64,000 nucleotides of DNA from Agrobacterium pusense (lineage in GTDB: Bacteria; Pseudomonadota; Alphaproteobacteria; Rhizobiales; Rhizobiaceae). The notes beneath the pieces are model-generated. The model saw nothing but the letters and a program-made list of their open reading frames with translations. It had not been told where the DNA came from and did no database searches. This document shows positions 8,303 to 17,047 of this stretch, in pieces (within the stretch, counting starts at the first letter, position 1; each line of letters starts with the position of its first letter). The translations under genes and the position numbers were made by a program. The stretch is taken from the NCBI RefSeq assembly GCF_900102105.1, contig NZ_FNBB01000003.1, forward strand, positions 1-64,000. The letters are read 5' to 3'.

Positions 8303-10618
8303 TCACTGCTCAAGCTGTGAAACCAGCGCCTGCATGGTCACGCGCAGTCCGTCAGGATCGTAATTGATCTCGACGCCCCCGGTTCCCAGAAGGCCCATGC
8401 GGATCAGCTTCGATCCAAACCCTTTTGCCGACGGCAGTTCCACCGGCGGGCCGTCCTGTTCGTTCCACTCCACAACAACCATGCCATCGCCACCGACGGG
8501 CTCAACCCTCCAGGTCACGATGACCTTTCCACCGTCGCTCGACCACGCGCCATATTTCAGGGCGTTGGTGCCAAGTTCGTGCATGAGAAGGCCAAGGCTG
8601 AGCGCAGTCCGCGGCCCGATTTCAAGGTCGGAACCTGACAGACGGTAACGATCCGGAAGAGAGAGTTGTCGAAGTGCGGTATCGATCACGGTCATCATAC
8701 GCGCCGATGACCAGTCGTGAGTGAGCAGTACTTCATGCGCTTTTGAAAGTGCGTGCAGCCTGCTGGCAAACGCTTCGACGGGCGCTCTGTCGGTGACGGG
8801 CCGAAGGGTCTGGGTCGCAATTGCCTGAACCATCGCCATCGTGTTCTTCAGCCGATGGCTTATCTCATGGTTGAGAACCTGCTGTTCCTGTTCCGCACGG
8901 ATCCGCGATATTGCTTCGCGGGTGCGATCGGCAATCGTCCGCACGAAATCCCGTTCTTCTGAAGAAAATTCGTGCGGCTTTTCGTAATGCACAAACATGA
9001 CGCCGACGAAAGCGCCCCGCTCAAGAATAGGGACGTTAACGAGGACGGAGATGCCCAGCGAGTTCAAAAGCTCCGCTGACGCCGAGGTTCTTGGATCGGC
9101 CGCAACGTCAGCTATGATGACCAGTTCGCCACGCTTCAGGTCTTCAATATAGGAACCGTAATCGCGAAATTGATGCTGGCCGGCAACGGTGAACATCCCG
9201 GGCGCGCGCCAGTCAGGCAGCATCTCCACGGTCTCGGCGATCGGATCGACGATGCCATAACCGGCCCGCGTTGCCCCTTGCAGGTTTCGAGCCATGATTT
9301 CCGCTGCTGCGAAAGCGACCTCGGCGACCGAGTCGAGTTCGCGGATCTTTTCGCCCAGCTCCAGAAAAGCGAGCTGCCGGTCTTCCGACAGCTTTTGGGC
9401 TGTCGCGTTTCTCGCAACCTTGATGAAGCCGGAAAGATGGGATGAGGAGTGATTGGGCATCGGGCGTATGGTGCCGTCAAGAAAAACCCGCGTACCATCG
9501 GCGGCAAGATGCCATCGGCGATCAAGTGCAACACCGTCGCGGCCCGCCGTTTCGATCTCAAACTGCGGAATATTCGCCGCCCGATCTTCCTGTGTAAAAA
9601 TTTCTTCGAACGGTCTGCCGAGCATCTGCGCTTCCGACCAGCCGAAAGTCTCCTCCGCGCCGCCGAACCAGCTGGTGATGCGGTGGTTTTCATCAAGCGT
9701 CAAGATAATGTAATCCTTGGCACCTTCGACGATCAGTCGCAGCTTCGTCTCGCTGTTGCGTAGCGCCTCCACCGCCCGCATCCGATCGGTGACGTCAACG
9801 AAGATGATGACGAATTTATCGTTGCCAGTCGCCTGGACATAGCCGTCGAACCAGCGATCCAGGGAGCGAATCTTTCGAGTGAAACGCTTGCTTTGCCTGG
9901 TCTCCATCGCTTCGGCGACATCGGAAATCCATTCTTCCTCGAAGTCGGGGAAGACATCCCGCATTGTTCGGCCCGGGACACCATCTCCGGGCAAGCCAAG
10001 GAGAACACTCCAGGCCGGGTTGATTGTATCAAACCGCCAGTCGATGATCGATCCTTCAAGATCGCGGATCACGGAGCCGACGACGATGCCTTCTTCCAGC
10101 TGTTGAAAGAGCGTTCCCCATCGACGCTCGGAGAGGAAGGTCGCAATTTGATTGGAGACGACGCGCCCGATCCGGCTCAGCAACTCCAGCTCGCTTTCGG
10201 TCCAGTTTCGCGGCTCTCCGTCGATTGCCGCGAGCGCACCGATTACCAGGCCATCCGGCATGGTGACCGGAACACCCATGTATGAAATCACGCCGAGATC
10301 GGTGATGGCCAGATTGTCCCTGACGAGGTCGTGGAGCGTCGCATCCCCGATAATGAGGGGTATCTTGTCGCGAACCACGTGCTGGCAGAAGGAATGCGTC
10401 AGCGGCGTTTCTGCCGCCTCGGCCCATTTTTCCGGAAGGCCGAGATGGGCGATGAAGACCTGCCGGTGCTCATCAAGAATGGAAATCAGTGCCACCGGAG
10501 ATTTCAGCCCGGCTTTGACAACCTCGATAATATCCTGGAATTCGGATTGGCCCTGAACATCAAGCAAACCAGAATTGCGAACGGCTTCAATGCGTTCAGA
10601 TGGTGAGTTCAAGGTCAA
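8303..10618 (-). CDS. GAF/PAS HWE-family histidine kinase
   Basis: Soluble sensor kinase of 771 residues. Order: N-terminal GAF (about 20-160, with SFCQHVV and ISYMGVPV), two PAS domains (about 165-285 and 290-410), a second GAF (about 430-570), then the HWE kinase core. The phosphoacceptor is His588 (EISHRLKNTMAM). The HWE signature is complete: His680 in MHELGTNALKYG and the WxE pair Trp718/Glu720 (VEWNEQDGPPV). It should therefore be an active kinase. It is the last gene of the operon beginning with the LOV sensor, 20 bp after the stand-alone receiver, which is its obvious substrate. No transmembrane segments are seen. Confidence 0.9.
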   Translation of the reverse strand: MTLNSPSERIEAVRNSGLLDVQGQSEFQDIIEVVKAGLKSPVALISILDEHRQVFIAHLGLPEKWAEAAETPLTHSFCQHVVRDKIPLIIGDATLHDLVRDNLAITDLGVISYMGVPVTMPDGLVIGALAAIDGEPRNWTESELELLSRIGRVVSNQIATFLSERRWGTLFQQLEEGIVVGSVIRDLEGSIIDWRFDTINPAWSVLLGLPGDGVPGRTMRDVFPDFEEEWISDVAEAMETRQSKRFTRKIRSLDRWFDGYVQATGNDKFVIIFVDVTDRMRAVEALRNSETKLRLIVEGAKDYIILTLDENHRITSWFGGAEETFGWSEAQMLGRPFEEIFTQEDRAANIPQFEIETAGRDGVALDRRWHLAADGTRVFLDGTIRPMPNHSSSHLSGFIKVARNATAQKLSEDRQLAFLELGEKIRELDSVAEVAFAAAEIMARNLQGATRAGYGIVDPIAETVEMLPDWRAPGMFTVAGQHQFRDYGSYIEDLKRGELVIIADVAADPRTSASAELLNSLGISVLVNVPILERGAFVGVMFVHYEKPHEFSSEERDFVRTIADRTREAISRIRAEQEQQVLNHEISHRLKNTMAMVQAIATQTLRPVTDRAPVEAFASRLHALSKAHEVLLTHDWSSARMMTVIDTALRQLSLPDRYRLSGSDLEIGPRTALSLGLLMHELGTNALKYGAWSSDGGKVIVTWRVEPVGGDGMVVVEWNEQDGPPVELPSAKGFGSKLIRMGLLGTGGVEINYDPDGLRVTMQALVSQLEQ

Positions 10619-10638
10619 TCCCTAATCACGGATGCGTT

Positions 10639-11064
10639 TCACGCCGACAGAGCGGCGAGCAAACGGGGTGACAAAACGAGGCTTGGAGGCGCGGTGACGG
10701 ATTGGTGCTCACCGTTCACAATGGTGTTGATGAATTCCAGCGCATTTTGCAGTCCGTTCATGGTGTAAGGTTTTTCGATCGCACCAAGGGCGCCCGCAAA
10801 ATCCTCAGGAATCCGCTTCAGATTTCCGGAAACGAAGACATAGGGAATCGAACGGGACGCGAGGTGACGGCCGACGTCGATACCCGTGGGACCGTCCAGC
10901 AACTGAATATCCACAAAGGCGAACTGTGGCGAGGACTTTTCGATCAAGGATAGAGCCTGCTTGCTTTCGGCGGCGACGCCGACGATCTCGTGCCCGGCCT
11001 CTTCGACCTCGCTCTCAAGCTCCATAGCCAGCAAAGCCTCGTCTTCAACAATCAAGATTTTCAC
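10639..11064 (-). CDS. Stand-alone receiver protein
   Basis: CheY-like single-domain response regulator of 141 residues. It keeps the acidic cluster (EDE at 7-9), the phosphoacceptor Asp in FAFVDIQLLDG and the active-site Lys in AIEKPYT. No output domain follows; the last 25 residues look unstructured. Such receivers commonly act with HWE/HisKA_2 kinases as phosphate sinks or relay partners. It lies 11 bp after the LOV gene and 20 bp before the HWE kinase, so all three are very likely one transcript. Confidence 0.9.
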   Translation of the reverse strand: MKILIVEDEALLAMELESEVEEAGHEIVGVAAESKQALSLIEKSSPQFAFVDIQLLDGPTGIDVGRHLASRSIPYVFVSGNLKRIPEDFAGALGAIEKPYTMNGLQNALEFINTIVNGEHQSVTAPPSLVLSPRLLAALSA

Positions 11065-11075
11065 GCGATATCCTT

Positions 11076-12185
11076 TCAGTCTTTTACAGAGAGCGTGACC
11101 CGCACGTCAGTACGGCGACCATCGACGGTCCTTACGATCGTTGCACGCAACTGCTTTAGTGACGCTTCCAGCATCTTCTTGCTGAAGGCGGCTTGTTCGC
11201 TATCCACTTCCACCGGGACAACGGTGTCAACGACCCGAATGAGGAAGTGACCGTTGAGTCGCTTCACTTCCAGATGCAGTTCACCACCGCCTTCTTTCAG
11301 TCCCCGGCCAATCGCGTCTCCAATGAGTTCGTTGATGATCAAGGCCAGAGGAGATGCCTTGGTTGCTGGAACCACGACCTCGTGAAGGTCTGTCGTGAGA
11401 CTGATATCGGTCCGTTTCAAGGCACCGATTTTGTCCAGCATCAGGGTGTTGGCGAAATCCGCCACGTCGAAATGGCCAACATCCTCATCGTTCAGAAGTT
11501 TGCGCTGAACGGTGCTCAGTGCTTCGACGCGGTTCAGCACGGACATCAGTGTCCGCTCGACGACCTCGTTGTCTGTCATTCGCGCCTGGAGCTTGACGAT
11601 GGAAGCGATCGTCAGAAGATTGTTTTTCACGCGGTGGTCGACCTCATGCACGAGCGCGGTTTTTGCGCGCAAGGCCTCGGTCAGATCGGCCGTTCTGAGC
11701 GCCACTTCTTCCTCGGCAATGTGCCGGGCGCGGGCGAGTTCGGCTTCCTTACTCTTGATATTGGTGAAGTCGAGCTGCGAGGCGAAAAAGTAGATCACGG
11801 CTCCGGACACGTCGCGCACCGGGCTTACGAAAAGTGCATTCCAAAATTTGGATCCATCTTTCCTGTAGTTGAGGATATCGACGGCAATGTCTTTTTGCGA
11901 TGCAACGGCGTCACGAAGTTTGGTGACGGCGTCCGGATCGGTCTGTGGTCCCTGCAGGAGTCGGCAGTTGCGTCCAATTAGCTCGCCAACCTCGTAGCCG
12001 GTGAGGGTGCAGAACGCCTTGTTGCAGAAAATGATGGGATTGTCCGGCTGCCGTGGGTCCGTAATCAGCATCGGCATGCGGGTGGCCTTGAATGCGGCCG
12101 CAAACGGATCTTCTGATGCATGCGCTGACACAAGACGCTCACCGGCGTCTTTGGCGTCCTGCCGGGAGTTCTGGTTGTCGATCAT
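11076..12185 (-). CDS. LOV blue-light sensor with HisKA_2-like region
   Basis: Soluble protein of 369 residues. Residues about 30-140 are a LOV domain: GRNCRLLQG carries the flavin-adduct Cys74, and NPIIFCNKAF, DILNYRKDGSKFWN and FFASQLDFT are the usual flavin-pocket strands. A coiled linker (145-175) leads to a HisKA_2 helix with His184 (EVDHRVKNNLL). The following ATPase-like domain is degenerate: the N box reads NELIGDAI with D290 in place of the metal-binding Asn, and the G1 and G2 glycine motifs are absent (VVDTVVPVEVD; FSKKMLEASL). It resembles Brucella LOV-HK in layout. It is first in the operon with a receiver and an intact HWE kinase. Light sensing is likely; autokinase activity is doubtful. 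Confidence 0.85.
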   Translation of the reverse strand: MIDNQNSRQDAKDAGERLVSAHASEDPFAAAFKATRMPMLITDPRQPDNPIIFCNKAFCTLTGYEVGELIGRNCRLLQGPQTDPDAVTKLRDAVASQKDIAVDILNYRKDGSKFWNALFVSPVRDVSGAVIYFFASQLDFTNIKSKEAELARARHIAEEEVALRTADLTEALRAKTALVHEVDHRVKNNLLTIASIVKLQARMTDNEVVERTLMSVLNRVEALSTVQRKLLNDEDVGHFDVADFANTLMLDKIGALKRTDISLTTDLHEVVVPATKASPLALIINELIGDAIGRGLKEGGGELHLEVKRLNGHFLIRVVDTVVPVEVDSEQAAFSKKMLEASLKQLRATIVRTVDGRRTDVRVTLSVKD

Positions 12186-12405
12186 TCAGCGCCCTGAGAA
12201 TTGTACGCCGATGAAATGGGCCACTTCCGATTTTGTTCCAATGTCGCGGAAAAAAGAGCCCTTCTCCGATGCTCCAACGGACTCGCTTCTTATGACGCCT
12301 GCGACAAGCTGCCAGTACACGGTACCAATTGGAGGGGCGTTCCCCTGGCGGGATTTGTCGCTCCAGGCCAAGACACCTAGTTTCCAAGCCAGGTTGGGGA
12401 CGCCG

Positions 12406-13785
12406 TCACGCCATCTCAGGATGCGGGGATGCCGTCCCCTGAGCGACGAGCGGCGCAGAAGACTTAGAATGCGGGTTGGAAGCGTTAAGTCGCCGGGCAA
12501 CAATATCGTGGTTGAGCCATAGGACGGGACCCGCGGGTTCAGACGATTCGCCAAAGATCAGTTGCCCTGTTGCAGTCACAACGAGACTGCTCAGGAGATC
12601 ACTAATCATCGTCTTGCCATCCCGATGCATCCGGGTGATCTCGTTTGACGTGCCGATGGTCAAATCGGCCTGCGCCTGGCTGTTTGCCATGGGCCATGCC
12701 GAAAAATCATAGAATGGACGCATGACCTCGCTGGCCTGCATGTCGGTGATCTTCCGGAAAACATCGTTCATGGTTAAGCCGTCCATGAGTAGCTGCTCGC
12801 AGGCCTGCCATTGTTCGTCGGCCCATTCGCTCCCGTTTTCCTTCTTCAACGCAAGCAGCAGCGGTATCAGGGGCAGCTCGATACCGGTGAACACGTCGGA
12901 CGAATTGGTCCGGATTTCAGGGCAGTTGTAGACGGTTGCCTTAATGCCTTTCGCCCAGGCATCCTCGGCGATGCCTTCGAGACGCATCTTCGCATATCCC
13001 TGGGTGTAGTTGGTATAGGTTTGCCAACGATAGCTCCCATCGATCAGGACCGCCGATCCGTGATAGCCATAGGCCGTATATCGCACTTGTCCGCCCGAGG
13101 CTTCGATGCGCTCGCGGATCGCTGTGCTGAAGTCGATGAGATGGCGAAAGGTGTTCGCAGAAACATCGTCAAAATTCTGCAGAATGAGCTTTCCCATATC
13201 GCTGTCGAGCAGCGTCTGAGAAGACATGTGGCGGGGGCCGGTTCCCTTGTAGATTCGATTGGCGACGACCAGGAATGTCTTCGCCTTCGGAATGCCGCCG
13301 GCCATTGTGTGGGCGAAGAAAACATTGCGGCCATTAGCGATCATTCCGTCCAGAGCGGTCATGACCTTTGACAGCGACGCCTTGAAACGCGCAGTGGCAA
13401 TGTCACGGCAGTGCTCGACATAGTCCCAGTCGAGCCTGTCGTGTTCCCAGCTCTCAAGCGTCATCTTTGCCAGAAGATCGGTTGGAGTCGGGCCACCTGC
13501 TGGCGCATCGAGATCGAAACCCGCCATAAGCGGTATGTTGATGATCCTACCGCCCAACTGGGCCTCCGCAGAAGACAGTTCCTCGGCGTCGAGCGGCCGC
13601 AGGGCGTTATTCTCGTCGCGCCGTCCGACGGTGATCCCCACGATCTCCATTCCAGCCCGTCTGGCTTCGTCTAGCAGGCCGGTGGCGTACCCGCGACCGA
13701 ACAATTCGCCGAAGAGTACGAAAACATCGCCCTTACGGAAGATCGTGTTTTCGGAAAGACGATTCAACGCAACCGGATTTTCCAT
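12406..13785 (-). CDS. Large conserved protein, possibly FabMG-type
   Basis: Protein of 459 residues with start at 13785, where AAAGAG lies eight bases upstream; the frame is open to 13875. The N-terminus (KGDVFVLFGELFGRGYATGLLDEARRAGMEIVGITVGRRDE) looks like a nucleotide-binding beta-alpha-beta unit but lacks a clean GxxxGxG. The rest (YTAYGYHGSAVLIDG, YNCPEIRTNSSDVFTGIELPL) is unlike classical dehydrogenases. I recall similar long proteins being auto-labelled enoyl-ACP reductase FabMG family; I cannot confirm this and no catalytic Tyr-x-x-x-Lys is evident. Neighbours give no pathway. Conserved and real, function uncertain. Confidence 0.45.
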   Translation of the reverse strand: MENPVALNRLSENTIFRKGDVFVLFGELFGRGYATGLLDEARRAGMEIVGITVGRRDENNALRPLDAEELSSAEAQLGGRIINIPLMAGFDLDAPAGGPTPTDLLAKMTLESWEHDRLDWDYVEHCRDIATARFKASLSKVMTALDGMIANGRNVFFAHTMAGGIPKAKTFLVVANRIYKGTGPRHMSSQTLLDSDMGKLILQNFDDVSANTFRHLIDFSTAIRERIEASGGQVRYTAYGYHGSAVLIDGSYRWQTYTNYTQGYAKMRLEGIAEDAWAKGIKATVYNCPEIRTNSSDVFTGIELPLIPLLLALKKENGSEWADEQWQACEQLLMDGLTMNDVFRKITDMQASEVMRPFYDFSAWPMANSQAQADLTIGTSNEITRMHRDGKTMISDLLSSLVVTATGQLIFGESSEPAGPVLWLNHDIVARRLNASNPHSKSSAPLVAQGTASPHPEMA

Positions 13786-14347
13786 ACTGTCAACTCTTTG
13801 CTTCGCGTTTCGTCGAGCAGGTGCCCATACGATCTGAGCAAGACATGACCGCATAGTTGGCCGATGGGAACTCATTTTCGGTGACTGCTCATTTCAAAAC
13901 GTGAAGAGCCGCGCAATCCGAAAACACCTCGGGATTACATCCGCCTTCCCCGCGGTTGCTTCAGTACGAACTAGCGACAGCATTGCCGGCGAAGAGTTGG
14001 CATGATACCCATATTGCCGGTTTTCTATACGCAGACAGATTTTCGCTAAGCGGTTTCAGCGCGTTATTTCTCTGCGGCCGCCAACCTGCTCTTGTCACGA
14101 GCACTCGGAAGCGCCGTCTATAAACGGCTGTCCTTGACACAATCGAATTACAGGCGACCGGCCAGTTCCCTTGCACGTTGCTCTCGATCACCTGGACCGA
14201 TTTTGGCGCGGCCGTATATTCGCCTGGCGAATGATGAATGAAAAAAACATTCATTTGATAAATCAGGCCGAGGCCGGAATAATACTTTACGAGCCAACGT
14301 GGCCAAGGCGGTTCATCGCTCAAAGAAATCAATAAAAAGGGAACGAA
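13786..14347. other. Regulatory region of the peptide ABC operon
   Basis: About 560 bp without a convincing gene. Its right half is AT-richer and holds two adjacent inverted repeats (14218-14254) described separately. A minus-strand frame at 13961-14332 has no family resemblance and overlaps these repeats, so I do not call it. Confidence 0.45.
14218..14254. promoter_or_regulatory. Two adjoining inverted repeats
   Basis: ATTCGCCTGGCGAAT (14218-14232) is a perfect 15-bp palindrome around a central T. One base later ATGAATG (14234-14240) and CATTCAT (14248-14254) flank seven A residues. They end about 93 bp before the substrate-binding protein gene. An operator role is inferred. Confidence 0.45.
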
Positions 14348-15910
14348 ATGAGGAAAAGTGCGGTTTTTCTATGCTTGGCGGCCTGCGCCAGCTTTGCGGT
14401 TTCTCCGGCTATTGCGAAGGATATTAAGGTAGGATTGAGCGGCACCGTGACATCGGTTGATCCGCATTTTTATAATGCCTCTCCAAACAACAGTATCGCC
14501 ATGCAGATATTCGACAGGCTGACCGAGCGGACAGCCGAAGGGCAGCTTGTCGAGGGCCTTGCAACGAAATGGGAGGCCGTTTCGCAAACCAAATGGCGTT
14601 TTACCCTTCGTGAGGGCGTAAAATGGCACGACGGAAAACCCTTCACCGCCGATGACGTTGTTTTCACGCTCAGCCGCGCTGGAAATGTTCCAAATAGCCC
14701 CGGCGGGTTCGGCGGTTTCATCAGAAATGTCGCAAGCGTCGAAACCGATGGAAATCTTGCGGTCCTCATCACCACGAAGGCACCGGCGCCTACCCTTCCG
14801 GGCGATCTTGCCAATATAGCGGTCATATCCCGGCACGTCGGGGAGGGCGCGGACACAGCAGACTACAATTCCGGAAAAGCGGCAATCGGCACCGGCGCCT
14901 TTCGCTTCTCGACTTTCAAGCAGGGCATCGAAGTTGGGCTGGAGCGCAATCCAGACTGGTGGGGCAAGAAAGTGGCCTGGGACCATGCGACCTACCGCAT
15001 GATCTCCAGCACCAGCGCGCGCACCACGGCTATTCTGGCGGGTGATGTCGACATTATCGACGCCCCCGCCGCAACCGATATCGCGCGATTCAAGTCGACA
15101 GCAAATCTTTCCTTCGTCTCCACGCCCGGTCTGCGCGTGATCTATCTGGCGCCGACGACCTCGGGAGAGAGCTGGAAAGCCAATGTAAAGGGGCCGAATG
15201 GTGAAGTGCTGGAGACAAACCCGCTTGCCGATGCACGCGTCCGCAACGCTTTGTCCGTGGCGATAAACCGTCAGGGTATCGTCGATAAGATCATGGAAGG
15301 TACAGCCACGGCATCCGGCCAGTGGCTGCCCAAAGGTGCCTTCTCCTACACCGACGACATTCAACCACCGAAGCCGGACGCGACAAGCGCCAAGAAGATG
15401 CTGGCCGATGCTGGCTTCCCGAACGGTTTCCAGCTGACGGTTCATGTGCCGAACGACCGCTATCCCAATGCGCCTGCCGTCGTTCAGGCCGTCGCGCAGA
15501 TGTGGACGCGCATTGGCGTGAAGACGAATGTGGAGGCCCTTCCATGGACCACCTTCTCTTCGCGCAAATCGGAATTCTCCATGAAGCTGCTGGGGCTCGG
15601 TAACGCCACCTATGATGCAAGCTCCATGTTGGTGAACGTTATCGGAACCGTTGATCCGAAGCGTGGACTGGGTGCTTCAAATGACAGCGGATACTCCAAT
15701 CCGGCACTCGATGATCTCGTCGCGAAGGCGATGACGATCTACGACGACAAGGCTCGCGAGACGGCCCTTGTGGAGGCGGTCAAGGTTGCGGTAAATGACG
15801 GCGCCATCATACCGCTTTACCAGCAGAGCAATGCCTGGGTTACGCGCAAAGGCCTGTCCTATGCACCGCGGATTGATGAGCGTACGCTCGTGAAGGATAT
15901 ATCCGAATAA
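14348..15910 (+). CDS. Peptide-type ABC substrate-binding protein
   Basis: Periplasmic binding protein of 520 residues, family 5 (DppA/OppA type). A signal peptide (MRKSAVFLCLAACASFAVSPAIAK) is followed by VDPHFYNASPNNSIAMQIFDRL, YTLREGVKWHDGKPFTADDVVFT-like and NPDWWGKK-like segments standard for the family. It is the first gene of an importer that includes two permeases, two ATPases and a serine hydrolase. The hydrolase at the end suggests the ligand is a short peptide, D-amino-acid peptide or other amide/ester. A stable hairpin separates it from the permease gene, which would favour high expression of the binding protein. Confidence 0.92.
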   Translation: MRKSAVFLCLAACASFAVSPAIAKDIKVGLSGTVTSVDPHFYNASPNNSIAMQIFDRLTERTAEGQLVEGLATKWEAVSQTKWRFTLREGVKWHDGKPFTADDVVFTLSRAGNVPNSPGGFGGFIRNVASVETDGNLAVLITTKAPAPTLPGDLANIAVISRHVGEGADTADYNSGKAAIGTGAFRFSTFKQGIEVGLERNPDWWGKKVAWDHATYRMISSTSARTTAILAGDVDIIDAPAATDIARFKSTANLSFVSTPGLRVIYLAPTTSGESWKANVKGPNGEVLETNPLADARVRNALSVAINRQGIVDKIMEGTATASGQWLPKGAFSYTDDIQPPKPDATSAKKMLADAGFPNGFQLTVHVPNDRYPNAPAVVQAVAQMWTRIGVKTNVEALPWTTFSSRKSEFSMKLLGLGNATYDASSMLVNVIGTVDPKRGLGASNDSGYSNPALDDLVAKAMTIYDDKARETALVEAVKVAVNDGAIIPLYQQSNAWVTRKGLSYAPRIDERTLVKDISE

Positions 15911-15917
15911 GTCTGCC

Positions 15918-15946
15918 TGACGGATCGGAATTGTTTCGATCCGTCA
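15918..15946 (+). terminator. Intercistronic stem-loop after the binding-protein gene
   Basis: TGACGGATCG (15918-15927) and CGATCCGTCA (15937-15946) form a perfect 10-bp stem with a 9-nt loop, 8 bp after the stop codon. No T run follows, so it is more likely an mRNA-stabilising or attenuating element than a full terminator. Confidence 0.6.
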
Positions 15947-16074
15947 CCGTCACCTCCTGCGCGCAGATGAGCGGCTTTTGCAAGAAGGCAAAGCCTGAAA
16001 TGCGGTATATCTGACAGCGCCCGCATGTCGAAAACGGCGGGCCTGCGCCACATCATCAATGTTTTGAGGGTATC

Positions 16075-17046
16075 ATGACCCTATGGATTATCCAGCGCCT
16101 GTTGCAAGCGATACTGGTCGCTCTGGCAATGGCCGTGATCGTGTTTGTTGGTCTTCACCTGATAGGCAGCCCGATCGAAACCCTGCTTCCGGCGGAAGCC
16201 ACGCATGAAGACCGCCTCCGGCTGATCGCCGATCTCGGCCTTGATCGCCCGCTTTACGAGCAGTTCTTTCTGTTTCTGAAAGGCGTCCTCCAGGGAAATC
16301 TCGGCATCAGCTATGTCTACAAGGAGCCGGCTGTCGAGCTGATCCTGTCCCGCCTGCCGGCCACGTTGGAGCTTGCCTTTGCGGCCGTCCTGCTGTCGCT
16401 CGTCTTCGGCGTGCCCCTCGGCCTCATGGCGGGTTGGAAGCCCGAGAGCCCATTTTCCCGCATGATCATGGTCGGTTCGATCTTCGGTTTCAGCCTGCCG
16501 ATCTTCTGGATAGCCATTCTGCTTATCATGATATTCAGCGTGCAGCTGGGCTGGCTGCCGAGTTCCGGTCGCGGTGCAACCGAAACCCTGTTTGGCATTC
16601 CATGGTCCTTCGTCACGCTGGATGGCCTCAGGCACATGGTGCTGCCGGCAATCAGCCTTTCGCTGTTTAACATTTCCATGGTGACGCGCCTGACGGAAGC
16701 CGGTGTCCGCGAGGCCATGTCCAGCGAATATGTGCGGTTTGCCAAGGCCAAGGGCCTTTCGCCACGGCGCATACTCGGCATTCATGTCCTCAAGAATGTC
16801 ATGATACCGGTCGTGACCGTCGTCGGGCTCGATATCGGCCAGACAATCGCTTTTTCTGTTGTCACTGAAACGATTTTTGCCTGGCCCGGCGTCGGGAAGA
16901 TCATCATCGACAGTATCGCCGCGCTCGATCGCCCCGTGATCGTGGCCTATCTCATGCTTGTGGTCATCATGTTCGTCATCATCAATCTCGTCGTCGATGT
17001 CACCTACAGGCTGCTCGATCCACGTATCCGACTTCAGGGAGAGTGA
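16075..17046 (+). CDS. Peptide-type ABC permease (DppB-like)
   Basis: Inner-membrane permease of 323 residues. N-terminal segment IIQRLLQAILVALAMAVIVFVGLHLI is typical of DppB; five further hydrophobic segments follow. The ATPase-coupling motif EAMSSEYVRFAKAKGLSPRRIL is intact (EAA loop). C-terminal VVTETIFAWPGVGKIIIDSI is family-typical. It sits 164 bp after the binding protein and 1 bp before the second permease, with which it should form the heterodimeric channel. Confidence 0.93.
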   Translation: MTLWIIQRLLQAILVALAMAVIVFVGLHLIGSPIETLLPAEATHEDRLRLIADLGLDRPLYEQFFLFLKGVLQGNLGISYVYKEPAVELILSRLPATLELAFAAVLLSLVFGVPLGLMAGWKPESPFSRMIMVGSIFGFSLPIFWIAILLIMIFSVQLGWLPSSGRGATETLFGIPWSFVTLDGLRHMVLPAISLSLFNISMVTRLTEAGVREAMSSEYVRFAKAKGLSPRRILGIHVLKNVMIPVVTVVGLDIGQTIAFSVVTETIFAWPGVGKIIIDSIAALDRPVIVAYLMLVVIMFVIINLVVDVTYRLLDPRIRLQGE

Positions 17047-17047
17047 C

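Noticed and set aside
13961-14332. 123-codon minus-strand frame upstream of the peptide ABC operon
   Set aside because: No recognisable protein features, and it runs through two inverted repeats that look regulatory.
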